Assembly: GCA_027919835.1 (NCBI GenBank)
Contig: JANVFP010000012.1
Span: forward strand, 1,355,866 to 1,419,865
Length of the DNA stretch: 64,000 nucleotides
Reading direction: 5' to 3'
Origin: Lentinula raphanica
Lineage: Eukaryota > Basidiomycota > Agaricomycetes > Agaricales > Omphalotaceae
Shown: piece after piece, positions 11,580 through 24,324 of the stretch
How the letters are laid out: every line of letters starts with the position of its first letter
Numbering within the stretch: position 1 is the stretch's first letter
The notes under the pieces: generated by a model
What the model was told of the DNA's origin: nothing
The model's input: the letters and a program-made list of their open reading frames with translations, nothing else
Database searches by the model: none
Program-made: the position numbers and the translations under genes

Positions 11580-12949
11580 ATTTGCCAAGTTATCAAGGGC
11601 ATTCTCATAGTGCGCTCACCGACTGTCATTTGATCGTCAACTAATGTGACCAGTGACTTCTTCTAGACAATCGGATAAAAATTATGGCCTTGTTTATGTG
11701 GATGAAGACGACTGGTGCGAATTCATCTATCCATATCCAAGATAGGGATGATGCGCTTCAGTCCATGCCTACAGCCGATGCACTTGTGTTATCTGCTATT
11801 CCACCCATATCTTTCGGCAAGAAGTTCATTCTCCACCTCCTAAAGCAATATCCCTCGGATTTCCTGAGGGTTACCCAGCCGGGACCGTTGTTTTCTCTAG
11901 TGCTTCTAGATAAGAAATTTTTAAAATGCTACCCACACTCTGTACACATAGGCATCGCATATGGAAGGATTTTGTATTCACCACGGCTGTTTTCTCTAAT
12001 GAATAGTCGGAAGACGTTGTAATCATAGAGTAACGGTGATTGGAAACGCGCTGGTCAGTATTCAAGACTCTCAATTCTCGACCGCTTCTCGATGTGTTTT
12101 GTTACCATTCTGGTTATCTTCTCTCATGTCCATAGGTCCCGAGCTATCGGTGCAAACTCAAAAATTTGTGAAGTTGGGCTAGGCTGGCTGGCTGGACGCT
12201 CTTCAGGAGACGAATGGAATTTTATCTTTGCACATTGTCATGCAGGAAGAGTTGCCAAATATAGATACGTACATACAGGAGATCTCGAGGAGCTCGGCTT
12301 TATGGTTTCCTTTGTCCTGGGTCATCATCGGCATCTCCTCTACCAAGTCATTGGGTTTGACCTACTGAGGGGGATATTCGAACACTGAAGCCTGAGAGGC
12401 GGAAGAAGCAGCAAGCATCGTGATTATCAAGGGAGTGTACCTACAGCAACACCGCACTCGTCCGCTCGTAGCCTCGTCGCCGGTCACCGCTTATGTAGTT
12501 GCTCGGAATAGTAGCGATTGGACAGCACGTTCTTCTGGTATCGTTCGGAGCCGGCTCGACTGTAATATGTTACCTGGTGCTACTCATGCTAGGTACAGTT
12601 TCCCCAGCTCTTGGCTCCATTGGAATGGTGGCTTGCATGGTGGCTTGAACCAGGTCTCTCACTTCGGATCCGGCTTGAAAGTCAGGTATGTAACGACAAG
12701 AGCATGAGAGACTCTTCCTTAAAGACTATCATCATCATGCCTTTTTTATACCAGCTGAAACCTGTTCGAAGAGTAAGCCATGTATAAAGTCTGCGTGCAG
12801 AAACCGTCGCAGAATGGTCCGAGCTAAGCGCTCAAGCATCCCGCCCAGCGCTTAATACAACACGTGCGATAGCTTTCTCTTCTCACCTTCAACCTCCTTC
12901 AACTTGCCACAGTCGCAGTTTCGGTCTCCATTGTCATGATTGTTTAGCG
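11580..12949. other. long intergenic stretch with uncertain ORF fragments
   Basis: Two open frames (11684-12022 and 12092-12388) have no recognisable domain. Near 12540-12650 a frame reads a hydrophobic string (YLVLLMLGTVSPALGSIGM) that could be a remnant membrane helix, but upstream stops prevent a clean model. A decayed gene is possible. The last 200 bases should hold the promoter of the Myb gene. Confidence 0.35.
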
Positions 12950-15134
12950 ATGACCGAGAAAGTGGCTACACGACCTTGGACACAGAAGGATGATGATCTT
13001 CTACGAGATGCTGTGGCAAAATACGGGACACAGGATAATTGGCAATCTGTCGCCAGCGAGGTACCAGGTCGAGACAACAAGGCCTGTAGAAAAGTAGGCT
13101 TTACTGCCCTTCGTTTAGTCAAACACGGTCAACATTTCTCTATAGAGATGGCTTCATTCTCTTTCTCCCACAGTCAAGAAATCTCCATGGACCGCAGATG
13201 AAGATGCCCTTTTGTGCTATCTATACAGTGTCCATGGTCCCAAATGGTCGTTCATTGCGAGATCCATCGAAGGCAGGACAGACGATGCATGCTCGAAACG
13301 ATACAATGAAGCGCTTGATCCTTCCTTGAAGAGAGACGAATGGACTCCAGAAGAAGAAGCCAAATTGATTCAAGTTTACAGCGAAATCGGGTGTAAATGG
13401 AAGGAAATAGGATCACAACTTCAACGGAGCAGTTTGGCCTGTCGTAACAGGTAGGCTTGCAATCATTTACGTAGAGCTCTATCCATCTCATATCAAATCA
13501 AGATTCAAGATTCTTCAGCGCAAGAAGAAACCCATTTCTCGAATATCTCCATCGATTACTGCAGTTCAGAATGAGCCCGCACCTGAACCCGAACCCGAAC
13601 TTGTACCCGAGCCTTCGACGTCCTATTATCCTCCTGAAACGTATCCTTCATTTGTTCCAGAGGATGTTCCTCCTACTTTCCAGGAATACACCCCGGAAGC
13701 TCTCCCACCATTTCATTACTCCTCTTCGTCATTAAGCGCCGCTCTCGATGAACGACCTCCGCCTTCACGCCACTCTCCCATTTGCGATTTTGCCATGGAT
13801 GTATCATGCGATTATACACCCGGACCCTCGGCGACACCTTTCCCTTTCCCCTATGGTCGAGATTACAATGATAGTTCAATGTTGCTGGATAACCTCTCCG
13901 ACCCCAGTCATTTCATAACGGATACGCATACTCTATCGACTTATTATTCTGATGATAATGCCTATGGCTTTGTTTCCAATACCGCTGGGTTTAGCCCGGC
14001 GGAACTATGCCAGATCGAAGACTACCTTCCTGATTTCAACATAACCAATAAATTTCCACAACTGGATATATTATCCGATCCTCACACTCAACATACTCTC
14101 TTCAACGAGAGTCCTTGCAGCTCTGGGTCACCTGAACTTTCGTATCCGTCTAGTCCTTTAGGTCCAAGCGGACCCTCTTCCTCTGCATCAAGTCCCGGCG
14201 TATCCGCATCTGCGGAACTGCCGTCTGACCCTCCACCTATGACATCCTTGCTCTTTGCGCCGGTTGTTGTAGGATCCAAAGAAGCTGCTAGTATCAGAAG
14301 GCATACCCAACCTACTCGTCTTTCTTCTCTTTTGCCCTTTGCTGAGTGCGTAGTCATCTGTTTTGTATCTGCTTCTATCTGCTGATCATGTTGATTCTTC
14401 GAAAGCGGATCCCTGCGTCCTTACGCATGCGGACATACAGAATGCTGGCCTGCTGATGCTCCAACCAGCGTATCTTGTTTCCATACCGCAAGAGAATTGT
14501 TTGAACACTCCAAGATCCACGAGGAACCTGAAGACGAGAAGCCATATCGCTGTGCACTCCCAGGGTGTAATAAATTCTGGAAAGTTCGTCGAAGTATTTC
14601 ACCTATCCCATGAAACATGTTTTTCCTTATCGTGAATGGTTTCAGAGTCTCAACGGTCTCCAATATCACCTGCAACTGTGAATTCTTCACATTGGTACCT
14701 CTTTATCCCGGAAATTGCTTTCTGATCACCCCTTTTGCAGCTCTTCTGCCCATTTTCAGCAAGCACTCTCCAAAACGTTCTCCTCGCAGAAGCAAGGCAC
14801 TTTGCAAACGGATTCTGCAGAAGGAGTAGCGGTAGACTCGGAGTCTCCGGACCTTGACTCAAAGCGATATGTATGTGATCGGCCCAACTGCTTCAAGAGC
14901 TACAAGAACGCTAGTGGTCTTCGATATCACAAGAGACATGTCAGTGATTCGGCCGACTGAGTATTTGTCGTTTTCTCACATCCAGAACTCTAGGGACATC
15001 CCAAGACACTGCCGATGCAACTGGATAATGTGCCGCCCGCGCTCGCGCGAGATTTACCACTGAGAACGAGGAAGATGCGGAAGAAAGGGGATCATTCTCC
15101 CAGTGCTGATTCAACTTTTATACAGTGCACTTGA
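12950..15134 (+). CDS. transcription factor with three Myb repeats and Sfp1-like C2H2 fingers
   Basis: Exon 1 (12950-13093) and exon 2 (13146-13450) encode three Myb/SANT repeats with the expected tryptophans: RPWTQKDDDLLRDAV, KSPWTADEDALLCYL and DEWTPEEEAKLIQVY. Exon 3 (from 13503) continues in frame as FKILQRKKKP, then Pro/Glu- and Ser-rich disorder. After an intron at about 14346-14404 come Cys/His segments: CGHTECWPAD, then YRCALPGCNKFWK joined to SLNGLQYHLQ (C2H2), and finally YVCDRPNCFKSYKNASGLRYHKRH joined by a last intron to GHPKTLPMQLDNVPPALAR. The final part closely resembles Sfp1, a regulator of ribosome biogenesis and growth. Nuclear location is expected. The frame is stop-free across the junction, so I model one gene; a separate start at ATG 13795 cannot be excluded. 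Confidence 0.72.
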
Positions 15135-15275
15135 TGCTTGAGCTGCTGTAGCGTTGGGATTTTATTTTGTTTGGATATTCAATACGTAGTTATTGAGACA
15201 ATATATATACTACTTCAACACATCGAGGACTATGCAGGTAACTACATAAATGAACGTTTATATGGGCAGTCAGCA

Positions 15276-16523
15276 TTAACGACCAGCTCCAGCTCCAGCT
15301 CCGAATTGATTTGCACTATGCACATGCATGAGATTCAACCAAAGGAACAAGGACAGGAGTATGCACGTACAGATTGCGAAGTGCTGGGTTGGACATTAAT
15401 TCCGCCATAGAAGGCATATCTCCCGACTGCATTCGATTCATCTACACGGGAGGAAATTGAGCACGAGTCTAGCATTTGAAAGAGCGGGGAAAGTACCATA
15501 TCTGAAACGGCCGGATTCTGCATGAGATTTGCCAGACCTCCGTTGGACATCATCTGCTGTGCCATTGCCATCATTTGAGGATTGTTCATCATGCTTGCCA
15601 GGTCAGGCATGCCTCCACCTCCACCGCCCATTCCACGGAGCATGTCAGCCATCCCGCTCATGTCTGACAACCCACCGCCAGCTCCACGGGTAGAGGTGGG
15701 AGCAGAAGGTTCATCTGGAATCAGCGGTGGAGGACCATCGTCATCATCATCATCTGTTATTCTGGATTTGGCATTCTGAAGCCCCGATTTCAGACCCGCA
15801 TTTGTTGGATCCAGCTTGAGACCGCGTTCGAAAGCATCGGCTGAAGCTTTGTAGTCAGAAAGACAGTACTGAGCATGACTAGGATCGGTGATGTTAACTT
15901 GGAACATTCGAGAACGACGATAGATCAGACGAACCCGAGTCGATGATATGCCTTCACGAACTTAGGATCAGCAGCAAGAGCCATTTGTGCGTCTCCTACC
16001 GCTGATAGATGGTCCCCCTTGCTCGAATACGCAGCTGCCCGATTCGAATAGTATATCGGATTTCCAGGATCGAGGGAGATAGCTTGTGAATAAGCCTCTA
16101 TCGCCTCATCGTACTTTTTGGAAGACATCAGAGCATTTCCGCTCTGCTTCAGCTTTTCTGCATTGGCCTTATCCTCTGCGGAAGGTCCTTTCGGCAATGA
16201 CGAAGAGGGTTGAGAGTTGGAGCCGCCATCGACTTTTTCTTTGGTCTTGAGATAGACATCGAATATGCTCTGGAGTGTTGCTGGTTTGACACTGAGGCGC
16301 GAAACTTGCTCAGCATTGGATGGGTCGACGCCAAAGGCTTCCCCGATGCACTGCACTGTAGTTGTGACAGAAAGTCAAGCTGAAGATCTGCTTGAACAAA
16401 AAACTAGGACTGACCGGCTACCTCAAGACTTTCTCTATCGTCAGTCTTCACTGTGCCATCTGCAATAGATTGATTCAAGAAGTCGATAATTGAAAGAACT
16501 AAACGCTGTTGTTTTTCGGACAT
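15276..16523 (-). CDS. SGT2: small glutamine-rich TPR co-chaperone (SGT/Sgt2)
   Basis: SGT proteins capture tail-anchored membrane proteins and pass them to the GET pathway, and they bind Hsp70/Hsp90 through TPR repeats. The start MSEKQQRLVLSIIDFL begins the N-terminal dimerisation domain, ending near VQCIGEAFGVDP. The TPR block contains AEKLKQSGNALMSSKKYDEA, YYSNRAAAYSSKGDH and YDEAIEAYSQAISLDPGNP, with ADAFERGLKLDPTNAGLK in the third repeat. The C-terminus is Gly/Met/Asn-rich (NNPQMMAMAQQMMS, MAELMSNPALRNL) and ends FGAGAGAGR after a small last intron. Length and order match the family. The gene is tail-to-tail with the Myb factor and its start lies only about 80 bases from the PRP19 start on the other strand, so the two may share a promoter. 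Confidence 0.92.
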
Positions 16524-16604
16524 GGAGAAAGTTGAAGTCCAAAATCAAAAGAGTACGTAAACAACAAATAAACAACTTCAACTTCTTCACCACCACCACC
16601 GAAA

Positions 16605-18227
16605 ATGTTTTTCTGTGCTATCTCTGGAGAACCCCCACAAGAACCAGTCGTTTCCACAAAATCAAACAAGGTCTACGAACGTCGCTTGATTGTCAAGTAC
16701 ATCAATGAGAACGGTACTGACCCGATAACGGGGGACAAGCTGGAAGAGTCGGACTTGATTGACATCAAAGCGTGTAAGTTCTTGTCTTTTTGGGTATCTG
16801 TTATGTGCTAAGCCTTCCGATGCAGCTCCAGAGACAGTTGCACCCCGCCCACCGAACCTTACCTCCATACCTGCACTTCTGCAAACTCTGCAGAACGAAT
16901 ACGATGCCTTGGTTCTCGAGTCCTTCGCGCTCAAGCAACAGTACAACTCCACGAGACAAGAGCTCAGTTATGCTCTTTACTCTCAGGACGCGGCTAGTCG
17001 CGTTGTTGCTCGATTGATTCGTGAGAGGGACGCTGCTCGAGAGTGAGTGGTCAAGATTTTTCCATCTTCGTTCGTAAGTCTCTAATGTTCTCTGACAGAG
17101 CACTCGCAAATGTACAAGCTACAATGGGTATTGCACCTTCTGCGTCTGCTCCTGAAGATGTCGAAATGGAGGAAGACTCCACAGCAGAGAGTCTGCCCAA
17201 GGAAGTCGTTGCCAGGATTGACGAAACCCACCAGACACTGTCTGCCGCTCGTAAAAAGCGAAAAGCTCCAGAAGGGTATGCCACCGCTGCAGAGATCAAG
17301 ACGTATACTGCAAAACACACCATTCCTTCATTGCATTCAGCCTCTCCGGCTGGTATCACCTCGCTCGCTGTTTCGCGCTCCAATCCGGACCAGTTCCTCA
17401 CTGGTGGTAATGACAAAATTGTGCAACTATACGACCGCGGCACAGACAAAGTCCTCGCCTCTCTCAAAGGTCACACGAAAAAGATCAACCAGGTCGCTTT
17501 CCGCGAAAAGGCAGGAGAATCCACCTTATTGCTTTCTGCTGGTGCAGATAAAATAGCTAAAATCTGGGCACACGATGAAGCGTCCGCCGAATACATTCCA
17601 AAATCGACCATCCGCACTCACAAAGGCGATGTCACTGGGCTTTCGGTCCATCCCACGTCTACCCTTCTTGCCCTGTCTTCTGTCGACAAGACCTACAGTG
17701 TGCATGACTTGACAACCTTCCAACAACTTTTCCGATCTGCGCCTGCGGACGACCCCTTCACCTCTCTCTCCTTCCATCCGGATGGTACTCTTCTCGTACT
17801 TGGAACGTCTACATCGACGATACAAATATATGATGTTCGAATGGGTGCCATAGCCGCGTCCCTCACTCCCCCCAATGATGCTACGTTCAACATCCACACC
17901 GTATCCTTCTCTGAGAACGGCTACCATCTCGCCGCCCCCAGTTCGCAGTCAACGGTGGCCATCTGGGACCTGCGTAAACAGAAAGCATCCACCAACATCG
18001 ACCTTGGTGACGATTTCAAGATCAACAAGGTCGTTTACGATGTCAGCGCGCAATTCCTCGGGGTCGCGGGTAGCTCAGGAGGCAGGTTGTTCATGAACAA
18101 GAGTTGGGAAGAGCTAATCAGGTTCGAGGAGGGTGGTGAAATGAGTGACTTTGTGTTCGGCGATATGGGGAAGGAACTATGGGGTGTGACTGGAAGGGAA
18201 GTTAGGATATGGGGTGCACCTGCTTGA
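16605..18227 (+). CDS. PRP19: PRP19 pre-mRNA-processing factor, U-box E3 ligase
   Basis: PRP19 is the core of the NineTeen complex, which ubiquitinates spliceosomal proteins during splicing activation. The N-terminal U-box reads [17 protein letters not shown] and [17 protein letters not shown]. Intron 1 spans 16774-16825 and joins IKA to [10 protein letters not shown]. The coiled-coil region contains [17 protein letters not shown]. Intron 2 spans 17043-17098 and joins AARE to ALANVQ. The C-terminal half is a WD40 propeller with repeat blades such as [30 protein letters not shown] and [14 protein letters not shown], ending EVRIWGAPA. Total length is about 500 residues, as usual for PRP19. It is divergent from SGT. 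Confidence 0.95.
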
Positions 18228-18469
18228 AATGTGTTATATGCTATCTAATGCATGTCTGGTGTGATTTGTAAATTTCTCAGTTTTCAACTAAGTAGTATGA
18301 TGATTGGTGGCAGAAGAATCGAGATGCGTCCAGGAAGGACTACATATACTTTATTGAAAGAGACAACATACGATCTGATATCCTAAGTCCACCTATACCG
18401 AAGGCTACGGGAAGTATAGTACAAGAAAATTGAACAAACTTCAAAATTGAGCAAGCCTAACTTTCAAAG

Positions 18470-19074
18470 TTAGGGCCAAGTTACTGACTCGCGGAAGTCC
18501 ACGTCAACGTCGGTAATCTGGTAATTCTTGAGAAGGGCTAGGACATCCTGAGCCGCGTTGTGGGCGGCTGTTGCAGTAGTAGATCCGGGGAAGACGCCAA
18601 TCCAGATAGTGACGGGACTGGAAGAGGGTTCCTCGACCTCACCTCCGAGAAACGAATGGTCTGTTCTAAAGCGAACGAGATCGATGCTGGTGAATTTGAT
18701 CTAGACATCCCAAATTTTGAGATAACATGATGATTCGATATGCCTTTTCACTCGACCTTGTGATCGTCCATAACCTCGACAATCTTTACACCTAGTTCTT
18801 CATTCCACACGTCTTTCATTGGATGGTCGGCGGATACTCCGCGCAGCTCTTTTGGAGGGGGATGGGCCCAGGGTCCTCTAGCAGGAGACCACTTCTTTCC
18901 AGTGCGGTACACCAATCTGGGCTTGGAGGGAAGACCTGTATAGTAGAGCTCGGCTTCCTCCTCAGAGACAGCGTGCTCATCAGGAACGTCACTTGTCGCA
19001 GTGTTTGAAGAGGGCGACTTCGGAGCCTCCGAGCCATTCCTGGTAGTAGTTTCAGCAATATTGGGAGCGGACAC
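18470..19074 (-). pseudogene. truncated member of an agaricomycete hypothetical family
   Basis: Exon 1 (from ATG 19074) reads EAELYYTGLPSKPRLVYRTG and GPWAHPPPKELRGVS. An intron with GTCGAG..TCTAG ends joins VMDDHK to IKFTSIDLVRFRTDHSF. The frame goes on to SSPVTIWIGVFPGS, then LALLKNYQITDVDVDFRES, and stops at TAA 18470-18472. From memory of the family, longer homologues continue well past the DVDVDFRES segment into a larger domain that is missing here, so this copy looks 3'-truncated. It could still make a short protein of about 175 residues. Function of the family is unknown to me. Confidence 0.5.
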
Positions 19075-19903
19075 TGAAGGGAAAGGAAGATAAGATGAGA
19101 GTTAGTTGAAAAATGACCACGATGAAGCTACGAGGGACTGACTGGTACTGGGCTGAGCGACTTGATGATGACTGTGCGGTGTAAAAAGAGGGGTCTGTGT
19201 TTAGCCTCGTCTCTTGAGTTTGCCTACCTGACTCAGAGTCCCAGGTCGATCGATCACAAATTTGATTTTCACCGCCCTCCTGCCACGGGTCGAGTCATGG
19301 TGAAAACGACCAACTGGCAGAAGACGGCCGTGGTGAAGGCATCCGATGAAGGCAGGAAAACAGAGCAATTGGCACTCAGGCTGCCAGTGGCAGATGATCA
19401 ACCAAGTGGTCATTTTGCTAGACGAGTCCGAGTGAGTTTCAAGTTTTCGTTGCTGTCAACTTTCCATTCTGCCAGCGCAAAGCCTCGCAAAGCCACTGAT
19501 GCTAGCTGATCTGTTTCTGTTTCGGAGCCTGCTTCAACATATTGGCGGAGACGACGTGTTCATTCCCACTATAACTATCGTCGTGACAAGTCTATCGATT
19601 CAACTAGAATTTAACGGATTTAAAAGACGGCACAAGATGAAACAATGCTATTGAACGTCGGGGCCCCCGGAGTGAACGCAACGCAATTCCTTTGTACAAT
19701 GTAGGAAGTACTTACTGTACTCAGTTTTGAGCCTCAAGAGCTCAAGCGCTCAATCATCATTCACCAAAAACACCAAACAAATCAAAATTCCCTCAAATAT
19801 ACTCTATCATCTTCTTTCTTACCTTTTCACCTCTTTGATCACTGCTGGCAGTGACAGTCCTCGTCTTGTTCTTAAATTCGACCTATACATATCAGGCGGC
19901 ATC
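19075..19903. other. intergenic, no supported gene
   Basis: Open frames here on either strand (for example 19162-19509 plus) show no domain and have the composition of chance ORFs. The stretch before 19904 is T/C-rich, which is common upstream of fungal start codons. Confidence 0.4.
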
Positions 19904-21318
19904 ATGCGAAATTTCGTCGACTGCTCTTCATTGTCTTTCTCGCTCAGATTGTTCCCCTCGCTGTACATTCCGCTCCTATAAACCCAGGACACAAAGGCGC
20001 TGAGGTACCCGTACGTCTTGTGTTCTGGATCTCTCTTTCTCCAATTACTGATCGGTCTTTGAACTAGGCTCCGCCCTCACAGGCTCCTCAAGTTGCGAAT
20101 TCACAAAGTTCCGAGGAAACTGGCACATTTCTCAAGGATCTAATTGATGTGAGTTCCATGGGTACACTTCACCCTTGTACTCCTCAACTTCTCATTATTG
20201 GCTCTTTACAATCCCAGGCCGGTTTCCTCAAGCCCATGACCGTTGAATCTGACAACCCTAAGCACTTCACTATGAAAGACATAACAGTATTTGGTAGGTT
20301 CAGATTCTTCCGTGTCAATTCATCAATGAGACTCATTTTTTTGTCCTTCTACTCGGTCTTGACTCTTGATTGTTGGGTTATTCTTGTTCAACAATGTTAG
20401 ATGTAGGAATAACGCCTACACCCAGATATGGTGAAGAAGTGAAAGGACCTTATGGACCTGATAAGGACTACACAGCCTTTCATATCCTTGACGAAAAAAA
20501 CAAGCAAACCGATCTCATTGCCAAATTCCCAACCGATAGATCCATCATAAGATACCCTACTGCCCGAACAGATGTCAAATTTCTGAGCATGGAGCATCAC
20601 CTCATATTATCTGGTCGAGCCCAGTACCCCGGAACCAACGAGGAAGAAGATATCCGTCCTATCATCATCACAAAGATGACTGATGGTACAACATGTCGCG
20701 ATGCTCTCGAAGGTGCTGGAAAGCCATTCCATAAGAGTGACTGTAAGGACGCCTTTTGTAAACGCGCAGCACGAGATGCATTGGACTCCAAGGTGATTTG
20801 GTAAGTTTTGCATTTCAGATCGTTGGTTTTGTGGCCGGGTTTGGTTGCAATGTGGTTGGCTTGGCTGTTTACTTTGCAGACGTAACTGATTCGGATTCTT
20901 GTGCAGTCTTGGCCCGTACGAACCTCACGCTCTGTTCACAGTTGAGCAAGGTTCTCTCAATGCGATAATCGTTAGCTGCTGGCCATACGCGTTATTCGAA
21001 GTCCATGATCCGGATCATCGCATCAGTGAGAAAGCATTTGTGAGTCATTCTTCCAGAATCGTCGTCGAGTTGTTGTGCTGAGTGCGTACTAATATCGTGC
21101 CATTGACCAGCATGAAATATGCAGGCATAAAGTCACTAATTCACTGATTGGCATTGCCTCTGCCACGAGTCCATCCGAGTCTGTATGATGTTTTCATGAA
21201 TCATTCTACTGTATTATCTAGAAAGGATCAATTGCACCTGAACTGCTTTTCATTTTTGCCCATCTAGCAGATTCATCCAGTATATGAGGGTAAGTGCGTT
21301 TCATTTTTGGATACATAG
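19904..21318 (+). CDS. small secreted protein of unknown function with start-proximal frame break
   Basis: A signal peptide is clear (RRLLFIVFLAQIVPLAVHSAP), but its frame has no ATG. The nearest ATG, at 19904, is one base out of phase directly before KFRRLL, so a one-base loss after the start codon is the simplest reading. Spliced exons then give NPGHKGAEAPPSQAPQVAN, FLKDLIDAGFLKPM, HFTMKDITVF, VGITPTPRYGEEVKGPYG, FPTDRSIIRYPTARTDVKF and RDALEGAGKPFHKSDCKDAF, with further exons LGPYEPHALFTVEQG and IHPVYEGKCVSFLDT before a stop at 21316-21318. Several cysteines could form disulfides. I do not recognise the family. The gene lies next to the OPT transporter. Confidence 0.55.
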
Positions 21319-21594
21319 ACATGAAGATATCGTACTACTACGAAACGCCATGAGACGTGAATACAGAGTAAGAGAGATTGAACAAATTGCAAAGTCATGA
21401 ATGCGTAAATGAACGTAGTGAAACAAATGGCCCGAAGATGGATGAAAGGAGTGACTAGGCGAAGACAGAAAGGATAAAAATACAATGCTAAAACTAATAA
21501 TGCATAGGAGAAGGTATCGCTGTAAAGGGTGTGCATAGAGCACTTCGCAAAACATCTACCAGAGATACAAAGTACGCGGAGAGTTGGTTGGGCT

Positions 21595-24324
21595 TTACAC
21601 CCAGGATGAGGGACCAAATGTTCCGTTCGGTCCATCAGGTAATTTGAACGGAAGACCCATCGCGTCAGCGGTATTCGTCCACACTGTGTTGCCCCACCAG
21701 TTCAAGGGGATACCACCACGAGGGAGTTGAACGGCGAAGAAGATAACGATGAGGGAAATCGCAACACCGCCGTCGAGAGCCGCGGACAGGATATAGTTAT
21801 AGCGCATCCACCACCTGAAGTGGAAACGGCGCATGCAGAAATTGAAAATGAATCCAACGGCCGCCCAGGAGGTGTAGTTGATACCCGAAGCAGGAGGAAG
21901 GGCGCCGACACCACCAAAGAAGACGGGGATGTTGATATATCTCCAGAAGGACAGAGGGAAACGGCGGGCGAGCATATAGAAGGGGATGGGAAGGATGGCA
22001 CCGATGAGGTAGAAGTAGAACAAGGGATTGTAAGGACGACCGATGTTGAACATGCGAGCGGGGCCAACACCACCCCAGATGAGCGAAGAAGTGGCGAAGG
22101 TATTTGTTGAGGGGCAGGTGAATCCATCTTTCTGGTCGGCGGAGCAGTAATCTTCGATGTTGGCGAACATCCAGTTCTGAACAAGGGTTGCGGTAAAGCA
22201 AGCGACGACAACTGCCACAGTTTGAACAGTGAACATGATACGGGGAGGAATCTTCATGTAGTGTCCGAGTTTCATGTCGCCGGAGAAGGCGATAGCTTGA
22301 CTCGTAGTGATGTAGGTAAGACCCTTGAAGATGACAACTGCCACAGGACGCTCGGGAAGGATGTATCCACCAATCAACTCGTAGAATACCTGAATATTCC
22401 CGACTTGTTGATTAGTGATGGCTTGGAGCATAGACATGGGCAGAGAAAGGATCGAGGAAATGCAGAACGCGAATACAGCAGCCCAGATAGGGAAGCCAGT
22501 CGGTACGAGATGAACCGAAATGAGGAAGAAAACCATGGAAACGACGCCAAGAATGGTGTACCAGAACCAGGGAACCTCCTTGTAAGCTTGCATAAGACGA
22601 GAATGGACATCACGTTCATCCTTGATGTTGGAGCGGAAACGGCGAGCGATATCGCGGCGGAACCACACTAGAAAGCATATGAGTAACGGTGAGCGAGCAA
22701 GACTTGATTTGACGTACAGAAAGTGTGCACGAAAACAGCGGAAAATGCGGCAAAGGAGCTGGCGTATGCAATGCACAGCGTGGCAGGGATGAAGACCGGG
22801 GAGTAGGCGAGATATTTCTCGTTATCAAACTGTCCGTTGGTCACGACTTGGCTGACGTCGTATTCTGCGCCCGTGCGATCGAAGGCGATAGGAGCCGAGA
22901 TCGGGAGGTAGGCTGTGTTAAAAGCGTTGGTGACTGAAGAAGAACAAACATGAGATTTATAGCAGGAAAATAAGCGCAGAAACTCACAGTAAAGGATAGG
23001 AACTATGATGAAGAACTGGATAACGAGCGAAACGATCGTGTTCAGTTCAGACCACCACTACGGATCATTTTTCAGAACACGTCAAGAGAAAAAACGAAGA
23101 ACAACGTACGGGAGTAACAAGCGGACTACCGATATAGGCAATCATGGACCAATCGAAGGTAAAGATCCCCATACCCAACCCGGTATTGGTTCCAAAAAGT
23201 GCGTTGACAGGAATGTTATTCGGAGCGATCCAGCACACCCAGTTGAACACGCTGAGAGCAGTAAATAGGTAACCAGGAAGCCAGTAGTAGGCGAAGCTGC
23301 AGAGGAACGCGATGAGGAAGAAGCGTTCACGAGTCATGTGTCCACGGTCGCGTTTGCCGTAGTTTTTGTGCAATGTGTTGAATAAAGCTGAGTTGACCAG
23401 AGCCCCAGGCCAGATCATACTCGAAGGCCAAACAACGAACTGTCTAAGGAGACCACCAAGGCAGAAACCTAATACTTGAGAACCAAGGCAAAGCAAGATT
23501 TGATAGCCATAAGGAATAGCTTGGTTGTAGAAGATTTTCTGTGTCGCGATGATGTCGGTTGCGTAAGCACCTCCGACCACAACGTTGGCCATGATAGTGA
23601 TGCAAACGTGCTCTTTGATGGTGAAAGGGCCGGGGTTCAACGACCAGCGGAAGCCGAAAGTGTTGAATCGATACGTTGGAAGAATGCGTTCGAGAAGTTT
23701 ACCGCAGGGCAGGACGATCAATTGCACGACGATTCCGCTGATGTAGACAGAAGGATCTAAACGGAGTATGATGAGTTCAAGTCGCTAAGGACTGAAAAGA
23801 GGTACTTACATCGTGCACTGAAAAACTGGTTGATACCGGAGACGAGGATGGCGAAGATAATGCCCAAGAACCACATGCGAAAAGTGTTGACAAGCATTTC
23901 TGGGTCGTCAGTACTAGACACCGCCGCCCGGACTTCAGGGTAAGGAGATTCACTGACAAGAGATGAGACACATATAATGTTGGAAGGAAATCTGTACACA
24001 CTCGTCAAATTCAATGGCAGTAGAGTTCCGGGAGTCAGCACGCGAGGTCGAATGCCGATCGGATGTATCGATGTTAGACTCTGCATCCAACTCAGAAGCA
24101 GCATACTGCATCTGCTGAGCCTTCTTATCAGAGAGTTCCATGGACTCCGTCGACTTGTGAGGTCGCGAGAGATCCATGTAGGGGTCGTTTAGATGTTCCC
24201 TCACAAAATCGGCATCATCATCAACGTCGACTGGGACGTCAGGAGCGCGTCTGGCTCGAAGTGTCGCTGGTGGTAAGGAATAGACTTCCTCGGACGAAGA
24301 GTTGTAGGCTTTGGAATCCTCCAT
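21595..24324 (-). CDS. OPT-family oligopeptide transporter
   Basis: OPT proteins import small peptides or metal-peptide conjugates with protons across the plasma membrane. The N-terminus (MEDSKAYNSSSEEVYSLPP) is acidic and cytosolic. The core has the family features: DDPEMLVNTFRMWFLGIIFA, FNPGPF-type segment SLNPGPFTIKEHVCITIM, QVLGFCLGGLLRQFVVWP, TNTGLGMGIFTFDWSMIAY, GYILPERPVAVVIFKG and WGGVGPARMFNIGRPYNPL. About 14 membrane segments are present and the end is LPDGPNGTFGPSSWV. Five or six short introns interrupt it. An alternative in-frame ATG lies at 24381. Its position about 4.5 kb from the UstYa-like gene makes a role in peptide-product transport conceivable, though OPT genes are common nutritional genes in fungi. 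Confidence 0.93.

Noticed and set aside
19162..19509. 115-codon plus-strand frame
   Set aside because: It lies just upstream of the minus-strand truncated gene and has no recognisable features on either strand.
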